DNA of 64,000 nt. Origin: Salinibius halmophilus. GTDB taxonomy: Bacteria; Pseudomonadota; Gammaproteobacteria; Pseudomonadales; Natronospirillaceae. Where the stretch lies: NCBI RefSeq assembly GCF_003577475.1, contig NZ_QPEP01000010.1:1200-65199 (forward strand). Direction: 5' to 3'. Below are positions 17,601-26,738 of this stretch, in pieces. Under the pieces are notes generated by a model. That model saw nothing but the letters and a program-made list of their open reading frames with translations. It was not told the origin of the DNA and did no database searches. The position numbers were made by a program, and so were the translations under genes. How positions within the stretch are numbered: position 1 is the first letter of the stretch; every line of letters begins with the position of its first letter.

Positions 17601-19229
17601 ATGAATAACGGAGCTTTTAAGCTAGTCAAATCTGAGTTAATACAATCGCTTCAGTCGGCTGAGTCGTCTTTTGATGCTTTTGTATCTGACCATACTGATT
17701 TGGAGAGCCTTAGTGATTGTAGTGCGACGATGAATCGCCTGCGCGGCACCTTTGCCCTCATGGAAGATATTGGTGTCTCCAAACTCTGTGCTGCGATCAG
17801 TCAATCCGTCGAAGCTTTATCAACACAATCCGATAATAGCCGGCTTATTCAAGCTTGTTCGCATGCCATTTTGGTGGTTGGGCGCTATGTCGAGTACCGA
17901 GAATTCGGGGATCCAATCCACCCAGACTTGATGCTCGAAGAGATCAACCGCTTAAGGCTGGCTTCCGGCGAGCGTGTGCATCCCTTAGACTGGTTTAATC
18001 CGGTTGCAATTCGCCAAGAATGGTTCAGCCAGATAACAGTCAGCATTTCCGATCAGGATAATTTGGCTCGTCTCAAGCGCGTTCACTTGTTAACGCAAGC
18101 TGGATTAGTGCAGGTGACCAAAAAAGAACGTTTGACGGCGGTATTTAAAGCAATGGCTGAGCTGTTTGAACGTGCCGGTCGGGCGCAAAAAGATAGCTCG
18201 TTATCGTCAATGTTCACAGTGATGGCGCAACTTTGTGAGTCGCTCAGTCTCACTCAGCCGTTTATCAACAACGACCGCTTGCGATTGTTTGCTCAGTTTG
18301 AGCGCACGCTTTCCAATCTACTGCAAACAGGTACGTTAGGTAGTGGTCAGGTAAATGACCTTAAGCGCCAAATTGTCTATTTGCTGTCATTGCAACCGGT
18401 TCGCAGCGAGGCATGCAATAAGCTACTCACGGCACTGGGTGTTCAGCGGGCAACAACAGACGACGCAAAGCTAGCCGAAGAGTATCGTTTGCTGCACGGC
18501 CCTGGTGCGAGCGTTTTAACGTCAGTGTCGGATGCATTGCTTGAAGAGCTATCCGATATTCGTGAACATATTGAACAAGCTGAGCGCAGTAAAACGGCTA
18601 TTAACTTGGATATTCAGGCGCCAAGAATGGCTGGTGTCGCTGAAGCGCTGGCGATGGTTGGGCTGAGCAGTGCGGCGAATGTGGTTAAGCAGGTGTTGCA
18701 TAAGCTAAAGAATGCGGCAGATATCCAGGATCCGGCTTTGTTGGCGAATGTTGCAGACGGCTTTATTTATGCTGAAACTGCGGCAGCAAGATTAAAATCT
18801 GGCACGCGCGATTCAGGCGCTGAGTCGCCAAACCAAGCCTCGGCACAAGCTGTGCATGACCATGCACGTATTGCTTTGATTGACGAAGCTGAACAAGGGC
18901 TAGCGGTCATTAAGCGTGCCATATCGGCCTATATGGATCATGACGGCGATAAGCTACACCTCACTAATATCGATGTGTCACTTCGTGGCGTTCGAGGTGC
19001 ATGCGTGTTCCTAGGTGCTGAGCGAGCCGTGAAGGTCGTTGACATGATTAGCCGTTTCGTCAATGAGCGCCTGTTAGCTCAAGGTGAGGAAATCTCTCAG
19101 GCGCAGTTTGATCAAATGGCAGAATCCCTAAGTGGGTTAGAGTTTTACCTTGAGGCCTTATTGACTCGTTCTGCTAGAGCGGATGAGGTGTTGAATATGG
19201 CTGAAAAGAATATCAGCCGCTTATTCTAG
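17601..19229 (+). CDS. fimL: FimL-like protein (Hpt-like, ChpA N-terminal homologue)
   Basis: This 542-residue cytoplasmic protein resembles Pseudomonas FimL, which is related to the N-terminal part of the pilus chemosensory kinase ChpA and controls twitching motility and cAMP levels. The N-terminal Hpt-like segment reads CSATMNRLRGTFALMEDIG, where the usual phosphorylated histidine is replaced, as in FimL. The middle matches the ChpA/FimL region (EEINRLRLASGERVHPLDWF). A second Hpt-like segment around residues 430-520 (ISLRGVRG-like, written here as VSLRGVRGACVFLGAERAV) also lacks the histidine. No other pilus gene is in the window. Its 3' end overlaps the convergent SCP2 gene by 9 bases. 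Confidence 0.7.
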   Translation: MNNGAFKLVKSELIQSLQSAESSFDAFVSDHTDLESLSDCSATMNRLRGTFALMEDIGVSKLCAAISQSVEALSTQSDNSRLIQACSHAILVVGRYVEYREFGDPIHPDLMLEEINRLRLASGERVHPLDWFNPVAIRQEWFSQITVSISDQDNLARLKRVHLLTQAGLVQVTKKERLTAVFKAMAELFERAGRAQKDSSLSSMFTVMAQLCESLSLTQPFINNDRLRLFAQFERTLSNLLQTGTLGSGQVNDLKRQIVYLLSLQPVRSEACNKLLTALGVQRATTDDAKLAEEYRLLHGPGASVLTSVSDALLEELSDIREHIEQAERSKTAINLDIQAPRMAGVAEALAMVGLSSAANVVKQVLHKLKNAADIQDPALLANVADGFIYAETAAARLKSGTRDSGAESPNQASAQAVHDHARIALIDEAEQGLAVIKRAISAYMDHDGDKLHLTNIDVSLRGVRGACVFLGAERAVKVVDMISRFVNERLLAQGEEISQAQFDQMAESLSGLEFYLEALLTRSARADEVLNMAEKNISRLF

Positions 19230-19541
19230 CTCGTTCAAGGTAAATAATTCAGGTAGCCGTGAGGCCAGTGGCAGGCTACCTTTTACCTTTAGCTTCCCTT
19301 GCATAACAGCAGTCATGCCGCTTAGCCTTCCTTTCCCCAATGCTTTAAACGTTTCAAGTGAGGCCGTTAAGGTCACATCGGGCGACTCATGGTAGCCTGT
19401 TTCACCACTCGCGTGCGTATTATTAATGGCCACCCAAGCCGCCCAATCGTCTACTTGAAACTGGAAAACAGCGGTTAGGTCTTTGCTTGCTTCCGTACGT
19501 AAGCGTTGGGGAAGGGTGGCGAGCCAGTGTTGAATATCCAT
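19221..19541 (-). CDS. SCP2 sterol-binding domain protein
   Basis: This 106-residue protein has the SCP2 fold signature: FQFQVDDWAAWVAINN, SPDVTLTASLETFKALGKG and MQGKLKVKGSLPLASRLPEL. SCP2 domains bind lipids in a hydrophobic pocket. In proteobacteria such small proteins include UbiT- and UbiJ-type ubiquinone accessory factors, but the usual ubi neighbours are absent, so the role stays open. It converges with, and overlaps by 9 bases, the fimL-like gene. It faces away from sohB across a 96-base spacer. Confidence 0.75.
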   Translation of the reverse strand: MDIQHWLATLPQRLRTEASKDLTAVFQFQVDDWAAWVAINNTHASGETGYHESPDVTLTASLETFKALGKGRLSGMTAVMQGKLKVKGSLPLASRLPELFTLNELE

Positions 19542-19550
19542 AGTGATCCA

Positions 19551-19579
19551 TTGACAATCTTTAGCAAGGGCGCAATCTT
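19551..19579 (+). promoter_or_regulatory. Possible sigma-70 promoter for sohB
   Basis: A perfect TTGACA -35 box at 19551-19556 is followed after 17 bases by AATCTT, a weak -10 box (3 of 6). It sits 60-90 bases before the sohB start in the divergent spacer. The AGGAG ribosome site of sohB is clear at about 19626-19630. Confidence 0.4.
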
Positions 19580-19637
19580 ATCACGTTTGTAGCGATGAAC
19601 TAAGCAAGCTCCCGGCTTGTACATAGGAGAAAAGTAA

Positions 19638-20621
19638 ATGTGGGCTGAGTACGGCATTTTTGTATTAAAGCTAGTAACTGTAGTGCTAATAATTGGGCTT
19701 GCCTTGTTAATGATTGCTGGCGCTAGGCAGGGTGCAAAACAAGATAAAGGCGGCAAGCTGGTGGTGAAGAAGCTAAATGAGAAGTATGAAGCCTACGCCG
19801 ATGCCTTAGATCATATGCGGTTGGATAAAAAAGCCTATAAGGCTCGTGTGAAGCAACAAAAAAAGGATGCAAAGCAGCAAGATAACAAAGACGTTGTGTA
19901 CGTGCTGTCCTTTGAGGGCGATATGGAAGCCTCGCAAGTTGATGCTTTGCGTGAGGAGGTAACAGCCTTGCTAACAACGGTGCAAGCCGGTGATGAGGTT
20001 GTTATTAAACTGAACAGCCCAGGTGGCGTGGTGAATGGCTATGGCTTGGCGGCTAGTCAGATACAGCGCCTACGCGACGCCGGTGTGAAAGTAACCGTAG
20101 CGATCGACCAGGTTGCTGCCAGCGGTGGTTATATGATGGCGGCAGCTGCCTCGCACATTTGCGCAGCACCCTTTGCATTTGTTGGGTCTATCGGTGTCGT
20201 GGCGCAAATGCCGAACTTTCATCGTTTCTTGCAAGAACGCAAAATTGATGTGGAGTTAATTACGGCAGGAAAAAATAAGCGCACGCTAACCATGTTTGGT
20301 GAGAATACTGATGAAGCGCGCGATAAGTTTAAGCAGGACATTACGTCGATTCATGACCAGTTTAAAGCGCATGTCGCGAAAGGGCGCAGAAGTGTAGAAA
20401 TTGATACGGTGGCGGATGGTGACTATTGGACAGCGCAAGAGGCGTTCGACAAAAAGCTAGTAGATCGTTTAATTACTAGTGATCAACTGTTGCAAGAGTT
20501 GTCGGCGAGTAAGTCGCTGATCTCGCTGTCCTACAAGCGCCGGGTGCCATTGGCGCAGCAGGTCAGCAAGTTTGCTGATACGCTACTGCGCTCATTTGCC
20601 ATCCGTGCTAGGCACTACTGA
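19638..20621 (+). CDS. sohB: Inner-membrane protease SohB (S49 family)
   Basis: SohB is a membrane-anchored serine protease of the SppA/SohB family. The 327-residue protein begins with a membrane helix (residues 5-29), followed by a charged Lys-rich linker and the protease domain. VINGYGLAA-type substrate loop residues (KLNSPGGVVNGYGL), the nucleophile region DQVAASGGYMMAAAA and the YWTAQEAFDKKLVDRL block near the C-terminus are present; the lysine partner lies in the segment after the nucleophile. It overlaps the convergent mltD by 7 bases. Confidence 0.93.
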   Translation: MWAEYGIFVLKLVTVVLIIGLALLMIAGARQGAKQDKGGKLVVKKLNEKYEAYADALDHMRLDKKAYKARVKQQKKDAKQQDNKDVVYVLSFEGDMEASQVDALREEVTALLTTVQAGDEVVIKLNSPGGVVNGYGLAASQIQRLRDAGVKVTVAIDQVAASGGYMMAAAASHICAAPFAFVGSIGVVAQMPNFHRFLQERKIDVELITAGKNKRTLTMFGENTDEARDKFKQDITSIHDQFKAHVAKGRRSVEIDTVADGDYWTAQEAFDKKLVDRLITSDQLLQELSASKSLISLSYKRRVPLAQQVSKFADTLLRSFAIRARHY

Positions 20622-22243
20622 GTAACATTAACATGGATTGTTAGGCGATCTCCGGGCTGCAAATAGCGGCCCAAATCATCATTCCACTCGCGCAATTGGT
20701 TGACGCTCACGCGAAAACGCTGACCAATAGACGACAGCGAATCACCGTTGCGCACCGTATAACTAACTCGACGCGTAACGGTTCGATCACTGGTGGTAGC
20801 GGCCACTTGTTGAGTGGTCCAAATTACGAGTTTTTGACCAATTCTAAGGGTGTCGCCTGGCGCCATGTTGTTCCAAGCTGCCAATGAGCGACTGGATACC
20901 CCATATTTTTGCGAGATAAGCCAGAATGAATCGCCAGCTTGCACTTCGTATTCAACTCTGTTGCCTTCGCGCTCACGTTCCTGGTTGGCACTTAACCGGC
21001 TTTCTGATGATAAGCGGTATTCGCTCGCACTTGCCGTTGGAATCATCAGGGCTTCGCCCACACGAATGAGATTGCCAGTGATACCATTGACATCACGGAT
21101 AACATCAACCGTCGTATTATATTTTTTCGCCAATACAATTAGGCTCTCGCCGCTTTTTACTACATGGCGATTCCAGTTAAGGCGCTCGTTATCTGGCAGT
21201 TGGGCCAACCCTTCACGCAACTGATTAGCATGATTGATAGGTACCAAAATTCGATGCGGCCCTTCTGGACGGGTAGCCCAGCGGTTAAATGCAGGGTTGA
21301 GCATATAAATCTCATCGGTGCTCACACCAGACAGTTGCGCGACCTGAGCAAGATCAATTTGTCCAGCAATATCAACCACTTCAAAGTAGGGCTCGTCTGT
21401 GATGCTAGGCAGCTCAATGCCATACGATTCAGGATCTTCGATGATGGCAGATAATGCCAATAGTTTAGGCACATATTGACGTGTTTCGCGTGGCAAGCTT
21501 AGCGACCAGTAGTCGGTGGATTTACCAGCTGAGCGGGCGGCTTCTTGGGCTCGGCGAACCGTGCCTGCGCCGCTGTTATAGGCAGCCAGCGCTAGCATCC
21601 AGTCGCCATCAAATTGATCGTTCAGCTTAGCTAAGTAAGTTAGCGCAGCATCTGTCGCTGCAATCACGTCGCGGCGGCCATCATACCACCAGTCTTGTTC
21701 AAGGCCGTATGCTCGCCCAGTAGAAGGAATAAACTGCCAAAGTCCAGACGCGCGCCCATGCGAGTAGGCAAAGGCATCGTAGGCGCTTTCAACAATGGGT
21801 AATAGTGCTAATTCGGCAGGCAAACCACGCGCTTCAATTTCATTCATAATGTGATAAATGTAGCGGCTTGAGCGCTCAGAGACGCGATCTATATAGCCTT
21901 GATGGCGAGCATAGTAAGCGATGTGTGGTTCCATTCTGCTATGCACATCGTGATCTAGCTGCATCTGGCTGCGCAGTCTCGCCCACAAATCGTCTGGATA
22001 CTTAAGGCGGATGATTTCTTGTTCTAGCGCTTGCGCACCAAGGGTGTTGGGTGCTTGGTAGTCGGCGAGTGGTTGTTGATTCTCAACGATGGCCTCAGCT
22101 TCTACCGGTTCTGGCGAGGCGGCTATGGTGGGCTCGCGAGTAGGGATATTGTTGGAGGACGTTTCGCTCGTTGCTGTCGGTAAAGTTTGACAGGCGGCCA
22201 GAAAAATCCCTGACAATACAATGGTTGCCTTAATAATTCGCAT
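20615..22243 (-). CDS. mltD: Membrane-bound lytic murein transglycosylase D
   Basis: MltD cleaves glycan strands of peptidoglycan to 1,6-anhydro products. The 542-residue protein has a lipoprotein signal (lipobox LAAC, Cys18). A family-1 lysozyme-like domain holds the catalytic glutamate in LLPIVESAYDAFAYSHGRAS, followed by GLWQFIPSTGRAYGL and LALAAYNSGAGTVRRA. Three LysM repeats bind the wall at about residues 355-400 (VKSGESLIVLAKKYNTT), 430-475 (VQAGDSFWLISQKYGVS) and 493-540 (VRNGDSLSSIGQRFRVS). It is predicted to be an outer-membrane lipoprotein, divergent from the methyltransferase gene upstream. Confidence 0.95.
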   Translation of the reverse strand: MRIIKATIVLSGIFLAACQTLPTATSETSSNNIPTREPTIAASPEPVEAEAIVENQQPLADYQAPNTLGAQALEQEIIRLKYPDDLWARLRSQMQLDHDVHSRMEPHIAYYARHQGYIDRVSERSSRYIYHIMNEIEARGLPAELALLPIVESAYDAFAYSHGRASGLWQFIPSTGRAYGLEQDWWYDGRRDVIAATDAALTYLAKLNDQFDGDWMLALAAYNSGAGTVRRAQEAARSAGKSTDYWSLSLPRETRQYVPKLLALSAIIEDPESYGIELPSITDEPYFEVVDIAGQIDLAQVAQLSGVSTDEIYMLNPAFNRWATRPEGPHRILVPINHANQLREGLAQLPDNERLNWNRHVVKSGESLIVLAKKYNTTVDVIRDVNGITGNLIRVGEALMIPTASASEYRLSSESRLSANQEREREGNRVEYEVQAGDSFWLISQKYGVSSRSLAAWNNMAPGDTLRIGQKLVIWTTQQVAATTSDRTVTRRVSYTVRNGDSLSSIGQRFRVSVNQLREWNDDLGRYLQPGDRLTIHVNVTQ

Positions 22244-22367
22244 GATAAAATTAGATTAAGCTTTGCTGAAGAACCGCGTATTCTATTGAATTGTGTAAAA
22301 CTTGGTCAAGTGTAACATCTAAATGGTATGAGATTTGGTGTTATATGAACCCTAACTGAGGTCGTTT

Positions 22368-23093
22368 ATGCGTGTGCAAGAGGCACAGGTCGCAAATTGG
22401 TTTTCATCACCGCTAGGCCAGGCGCTAAGTCAGGCACAAGCAGATGCGGTTAAGTCTTTGCTGCATGCGCGGCTCTATTTTCATTCGGCACAAATTGATG
22501 CAGGTGCGTATCAGCCCCTTTGGCGTTCAGAGCGCACTGGTTGTGGCTGTATGGTAACCGAGCAGCCTCATCAAGCGCTTTGTGCATCAGTGTTGGCACA
22601 AAGTCACGAGTTACCGTTTGCTAATGAAAGCCTAGATTTAGTGATTTTGGCGCATACACTAGATTTCGCTAGTGACCCATATGCTTCTCTGCGAGAGGTT
22701 AATCGTTGTTTGACTGCCTCGGGCACGGTTGTGGTGGTTGGGTTTAATCCGGGTATTTGGCAACTGGCTAGATGGTATACACCTACCAGAACCTTGTTTT
22801 CTGGGGCTAGGTTTTTGCCGCGACGGCGAGTTTGTGACTGGTTGAATGTTTTGGATTTTGAAGTAGAGAGCTCTGAGGTGTTATTTCCCTCTTGGCCGGG
22901 TAATCACTTTGGCGGTGCGAGCGATCGCATAGCCGCTTGGCTTGGAAAAGTGGTACCCTTTACCCATGCAGCGTATGTGTTGGTGGCTCGTAAGCAATCG
23001 CCTGCTGCCATCGGACAGATGGGCTTGCGCAAAGCCCCCATTCGCACCGGCATGGTAACGCCAAGTCTGACTAGAACGATAGGTAATACATGA
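22368..23093 (+). CDS. YafS-like class I SAM-dependent methyltransferase
   Basis: This 241-residue protein carries a reduced methyltransferase core: ESLDLVILAHTLDFASDPYA corresponds to the motif after the SAM-binding strand, followed by REVNRCLTASGTVVVVGFNP. The exact substrate is unknown. Its position, divergent from mltD and 4 bases overlapped with dnaQ (ATGA), matches the E. coli yafS neighbourhood (mltD-gloB-yafS-rnhA-dnaQ), except that gloB and rnhA are missing here. The C-terminal 40 residues are basic and proline-containing. Confidence 0.8.
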   Translation: MRVQEAQVANWFSSPLGQALSQAQADAVKSLLHARLYFHSAQIDAGAYQPLWRSERTGCGCMVTEQPHQALCASVLAQSHELPFANESLDLVILAHTLDFASDPYASLREVNRCLTASGTVVVVGFNPGIWQLARWYTPTRTLFSGARFLPRRRVCDWLNVLDFEVESSEVLFPSWPGNHFGGASDRIAAWLGKVVPFTHAAYVLVARKQSPAAIGQMGLRKAPIRTGMVTPSLTRTIGNT

Positions 23094-23797
23094 AGCAAAT
23101 TGTACTAGATACCGAAACAACAGGTTTAGATCCTGCTGGTGGTGATCGCATTATTGAAATTGGTTGTGTGGCGATGGAGGGCCGTAAAGTAACTGGCGAG
23201 CACTATCATGTTTATCTGCAACCCGATCGTGAAGTGCCAGAAGAAGCGATCGCAGTACACGGTATCACCAATGGGTTTCTAACCGATAAGCCACGATTTG
23301 CCGACGAGGCAGCAAGGTTCGTTGAGTTTGTTCAGGGCACGGAGCTGGTCATTCATAATGCGGCCTTCGACGTCGGTTTTATCAACCATGAGTTTAAGCT
23401 ACTGGCCCAGGCTGGTGGGCCAGACTTTGGGCGCTTAGAAGATCACTGCCAAATCGTCGACAGTCTCGCCATTGCTCGCAAGCGCTTCCCAGGGGCGCGC
23501 GTGTCACTTGATGCCCTGTGTAAAAAGTTTGATATCGATAATAGCCGCCGCACACTGCATGGTGCGTTGTTAGACTCAGAAATTTTGGCTGACGTTTACT
23601 TGATGCTAACAGGTGGGCAAACAGCGCTAACTTTGGAAATGCAGCAAGGCAATCAGCAATCTGGTGGTCTCGATATCGGTCAGGTAGATTTATCAAAGCT
23701 GAGAGTGCATCAAGCATCGCAAGCAGAGCAAGCCTTGCATGAAGCATACCTTGACCAACTGCAAGAGAAAGCGGGTGTGGTAGTATGGCGCCAATAA
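23090..23797 (+). CDS. dnaQ: DNA polymerase III epsilon subunit (proofreading exonuclease)
   Basis: DnaQ is the 3'-5' proofreading exonuclease in the replicase core. The 235-residue protein shows the DEDDh motifs: LDTETTGLDPAGGDRIIEIG (Exo I), VIHNAAFDVGFINHEF (Exo II) and HGALLDSEILADVY with the Exo III histidine and aspartate. A flexible Gln-rich linker follows (residues 180-215), then a C-terminal stretch that should bind the alpha subunit. Its ATG overlaps the stop of the methyltransferase gene, so the two are co-translated. Confidence 0.96.
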   Translation: MKQIVLDTETTGLDPAGGDRIIEIGCVAMEGRKVTGEHYHVYLQPDREVPEEAIAVHGITNGFLTDKPRFADEAARFVEFVQGTELVIHNAAFDVGFINHEFKLLAQAGGPDFGRLEDHCQIVDSLAIARKRFPGARVSLDALCKKFDIDNSRRTLHGALLDSEILADVYLMLTGGQTALTLEMQQGNQQSGGLDIGQVDLSKLRVHQASQAEQALHEAYLDQLQEKAGVVVWRQ

Positions 23798-23820
23798 GGC
23801 GCCCTCTAGCTAATTGGCTG

Positions 23821-24519
23821 CTATTTTTCTGTCAGTGCTGATACGACGCCTTGAAGCAATGACAGTTCGCGGCGGGTAGGGCGGCTGCGACGGAAGTACT
23901 GACGTAGTCGCTGCTTTAAAATTTCATCTCGCTCATGGCCTTTCATATAGTCTGTTTCAGCCAATGCTCCCTCTAAGCGCTGATAAAACACCTCAAGTTC
24001 TTTCACCAGTGGGTAGGGGTCTTCTTGCCGGTCGAAATCTGGACTAGTTTGCTGAGCGTTGAATAGCTCATAGCATAAAATCTGCACCGCTTGAGCAAGG
24101 TTAAGAACTGGATAATCTGGGTTGCCATCAATGGCGACTTGAAAGTGGCAAAGTGCCAGATCTTCATTGGTTAATCCTGAACGCTCGCCACCAAAAACAA
24201 TCGCTGCAGGCGCTTGTTCTAAGGCCGTGTTAGCAGCCTGTTTCGGGTTAAGCTGTGGCACGCGCTGGCCACGAATGCGAGCACTGGTGCCAATCACGGT
24301 TTGCCGGTCGGCAATGGCTTCTTGTAGGGTGTCAAAGACCTCTACTTGCTCTAGGATATCGATCGCCCCGGCGGCCATCGATTGCGCCTGATCATCGATG
24401 CCAAAGTGAGGGGCTACCAAGCGCAGTTTTGTTAACCCCATGTTTTTCATCGCCCTAGCAGCCGAGCCGATGTTGCCTGGATGCCAAGTTCTAACCAAAA
24501 TAATTGCGATATCTTGCAT
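23821..24519 (-). CDS. trmJ: tRNA (cytidine/uridine-2'-O)-methyltransferase TrmJ
   Basis: TrmJ is a SPOUT-fold enzyme that 2'-O-methylates position 32 of tRNA. The 232 residues include VRTWHPGNIGSAARAMKNMG at the N-terminus, VIGTSARIRG, the knot motifs IVFGGERSGLTNEDLALCHF and NPDYPVLNLAQAVQILCYEL, and the C-terminal extension YPLVKELEVFYQRLE with LRRYFRRSRPT-like residues typical of E. coli TrmJ. In the usual gammaproteobacterial setting trmJ lies by suhB or iscR; here it follows corB by 2 bases, so it is probably read in a ypjD-corB-trmJ operon. Confidence 0.9.
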   Translation of the reverse strand: MQDIAIILVRTWHPGNIGSAARAMKNMGLTKLRLVAPHFGIDDQAQSMAAGAIDILEQVEVFDTLQEAIADRQTVIGTSARIRGQRVPQLNPKQAANTALEQAPAAIVFGGERSGLTNEDLALCHFQVAIDGNPDYPVLNLAQAVQILCYELFNAQQTSPDFDRQEDPYPLVKELEVFYQRLEGALAETDYMKGHERDEILKQRLRQYFRRSRPTRRELSLLQGVVSALTEK

Positions 24520-24521
24520 AA

Positions 24522-25790
24522 CTAGTCTTCAATCAGCGAAATTCGAGCTGCGGTAATGGTGTTGTCTTTTACCTGCAGAATTTCAATTGCGTAATGGGCG
24601 ATTTTTAGGCTCATGTTGGCATCAGGAATATCTTCAAGGTGCTCAATGATTAAGCCGCTTAAGGTTCTTGCTTCTTCTGTTGGCAACTCCCACTTTAGTG
24701 AGCGGTTGACTTCGCGCACGCTAGCACTGCCGTCTATCACATAAGAACCATCGCGCTGCGGGTGTATGACCTTTGAATCGCCTAGTTGGTCGGTTGTGAA
24801 CTCACCAACAATTTCTTCTAGGATATCTTCCAGAGTCACTAGGCCTTGGATATCGCCATATTCATCAACAACCAAGCCAATACGCTTTTTGTCACGCTGG
24901 AAATTTAGTAGTTGCGTTTGTAGTGGCATGCTTTCTGGCACAAACAGTGGATCACTGGCCTTGCGCGTCAGCATTACTTTCTCTGGCTCGTCGGCCAGCA
25001 TAAATTCAGCGGTGTCGCGCACGTGTAACATGCCAACGACCTTATCAAGATCACCCTTAAAAACTGGCATGCGGGTGTGATCGGTTGTCGCGATGGCCAG
25101 GCGAATTTTTTCAATGTCCCAATCTAGGTCGATACCACGGACTTCGTGTTTCGGGACCATAATGTCTTCAACGGTGACGTCATCGAGTTCCAGTACGCCA
25201 AGTAGCATGTTTTGGCGCTTAGCTTGTAGATGCTCGCCTGACTCGCTAACGATGCTGCGCAGCTCTTCTTTGGACAGCGCATCACTGGCCTCAACACTGT
25301 GACGAATACCCAATAACCACATTAAGCCAGCAGCAATTTTTGTAATAGCCCAAACCGCTGGCGCAAGCAACGACTTGAGTGGCTTTAGAATATGAGAGGC
25401 CGGATAGGCAATGCGCTCAGGGTTTTGCTGGGCATAGGTTTTTGGTGTGACCTCAGCAAATACCAATACAACAATTGTAAGCAGCAGTGTGGCAACTGAA
25501 ATCGCTAAATCGGTATTGTCTGGGAACATTCGCATGGCAATAACAGTTGCCAAAGATGCAGCGGCAATGTTGACAAGGTTGTTACCGATTAGAATTACGC
25601 CAATCAGTTGATCTGGGCGTTTCAAAAGTTGCTCAGTTCGATTCGCCGATTTATCTCCATCGCGGGCTTTGTGGCGTAAACGATAGCGATTTAGCGACAT
25701 CATGCCAGTTTCTGAGCTGGAGAAAAAAGCGGACATTAAAATCAGTGTGGCAAGCGAAAAAAACAGCAAGCCTATGGGCACGTCGTTCAA
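24522..25790 (-). CDS. CorB/CNNM-type membrane transporter with CBS domains
   Basis: This 422-residue protein has the DUF21 transmembrane domain (residues about 1-190: SAFFSSSETGMMSLNRYRLR, LIGNNLVNIAAASLAT, VFAEVTPKTYAQQNPERIAY), a pair of CBS domains (DDVTVEDIMVPKHEVRGID; RIGLVVDEYGDIQGLVTLED) and the C-terminal CorC_HlyC domain. The family (YfjD/CorB, CNNM) exports or senses magnesium. Its place beside ypjD and ffh is the same as E. coli yfjD. The gene lies 57 bases downstream of ypjD and 2 bases upstream of trmJ. Direct transport activity is family inference. Confidence 0.9.
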   Translation of the reverse strand: MNDVPIGLLFFSLATLILMSAFFSSSETGMMSLNRYRLRHKARDGDKSANRTEQLLKRPDQLIGVILIGNNLVNIAAASLATVIAMRMFPDNTDLAISVATLLLTIVVLVFAEVTPKTYAQQNPERIAYPASHILKPLKSLLAPAVWAITKIAAGLMWLLGIRHSVEASDALSKEELRSIVSESGEHLQAKRQNMLLGVLELDDVTVEDIMVPKHEVRGIDLDWDIEKIRLAIATTDHTRMPVFKGDLDKVVGMLHVRDTAEFMLADEPEKVMLTRKASDPLFVPESMPLQTQLLNFQRDKKRIGLVVDEYGDIQGLVTLEDILEEIVGEFTTDQLGDSKVIHPQRDGSYVIDGSASVREVNRSLKWELPTEEARTLSGLIIEHLEDIPDANMSLKIAHYAIEILQVKDNTITAARISLIED

Positions 25791-25847
25791 GAAGGGACAA
25801 CCTGTGTGATTAATGAAGCCCTATTTCACTGATAGGGGTGGCCGATG

Positions 25848-26651
25848 TCAAGAGCCGATGACCATTGATGTGACCACGAAGCGAGAGGCAAAGTAACCAA
25901 TTCCTAACACTAGACTGCCGATAATCGTTAAACGAGCAGCCATTTCGCCTCGCCAGCCCGCAATCAAATGACCGAACAGTAAGACAGCAAGGACTAACCA
26001 GCCTAGCAAGGTTGCAATGCTTTTGCTAAGGCTGCCAGAGGCCGAATCAGGCGACACGCTTAAGCCTATCGCCATCGCCACGGTTAAAATGCCAAAGCCA
26101 ATCATCAAAAGTTCAACGTGTAGACGCTCAGTGGCTTGCAGTGGCGGCAATAGCCAAATTGTGCGGCTAAGCTTGTGGCGCCGTAGTTGGCGGATTTGAA
26201 TGATCACAATGGCGGCCATCAGTGCGGCGATGGAAATAAATGCGTAGCTAGTGATGGCCAGCAACACATGTAGAAGTAACATAGGGTTGCTGGGTAGCTG
26301 ATTGGCAACAGGCGTAGGAATGAGTACACCAGTCACTAACGCAAGCGCAGCCACGGGTGCTGCGAGTACATATAAAGCTCTTAAGTTGCGAAAAAAAGCC
26401 GACAAAACTAGTAGCAACGCCATTAAGCCTGTAATAGATGCAGCAACAAGGCCCAGAGAAAGTGGTTGCCCGGGTGTGAAAATCACTAAGCCACTGGCGA
26501 TAGCTAGGTGTAGCCAGACTGCTGAAGTCATAACAAACTGCGGCATCACCCCAACCGTTTGGTTATGCTGAATACGTCGGCTTACCTGCATGGTTGCTAA
26601 GGCATATAGTGCGACACAAAAGAGGGTGAGAAGGACAATCATTATATTCAT
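25848..26651 (-). CDS. ypjD: YpjD/CcsA-like inner-membrane protein
   Basis: This is a multi-spanning protein of the CcsA (cytochrome c assembly) superfamily, YpjD branch, with about eight hydrophobic segments. The family histidines of the haem-handling type are represented by VWLHLAIASGL and LLLHVLLAITSYAF. The open frame runs 29 codons further upstream, but the first plausible starts are the ATGs at 26657 and 26651, directly before the first helix (IMIVLLTLFCVALYALATM). I use 26651, giving 267 residues. It is divergent from ffh and read with corB. YpjD has no settled function. Confidence 0.85.
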   Translation of the reverse strand: MNIMIVLLTLFCVALYALATMQVSRRIQHNQTVGVMPQFVMTSAVWLHLAIASGLVIFTPGQPLSLGLVAASITGLMALLLVLSAFFRNLRALYVLAAPVAALALVTGVLIPTPVANQLPSNPMLLLHVLLAITSYAFISIAALMAAIVIIQIRQLRRHKLSRTIWLLPPLQATERLHVELLMIGFGILTVAMAIGLSVSPDSASGSLSKSIATLLGWLVLAVLLFGHLIAGWRGEMAARLTIIGSLVLGIGYFASRFVVTSMVIGS

Positions 26652-26738
26652 AGGCATAGTTTGCCACATGCATGTTTTGCAGCAAAGCATTATGCCTCTA
26701 TAATGGCTGCAAATTTTACCCAATTGTTGTGGATCCAT

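Noticed and set aside
23787-23803. GGCGCC-AATAA-GGCGCC hairpin at the dnaQ stop as terminator
   Set aside because: Only 6 bp, no T-run on either side, and the unit is self-palindromic, so chance is likely.
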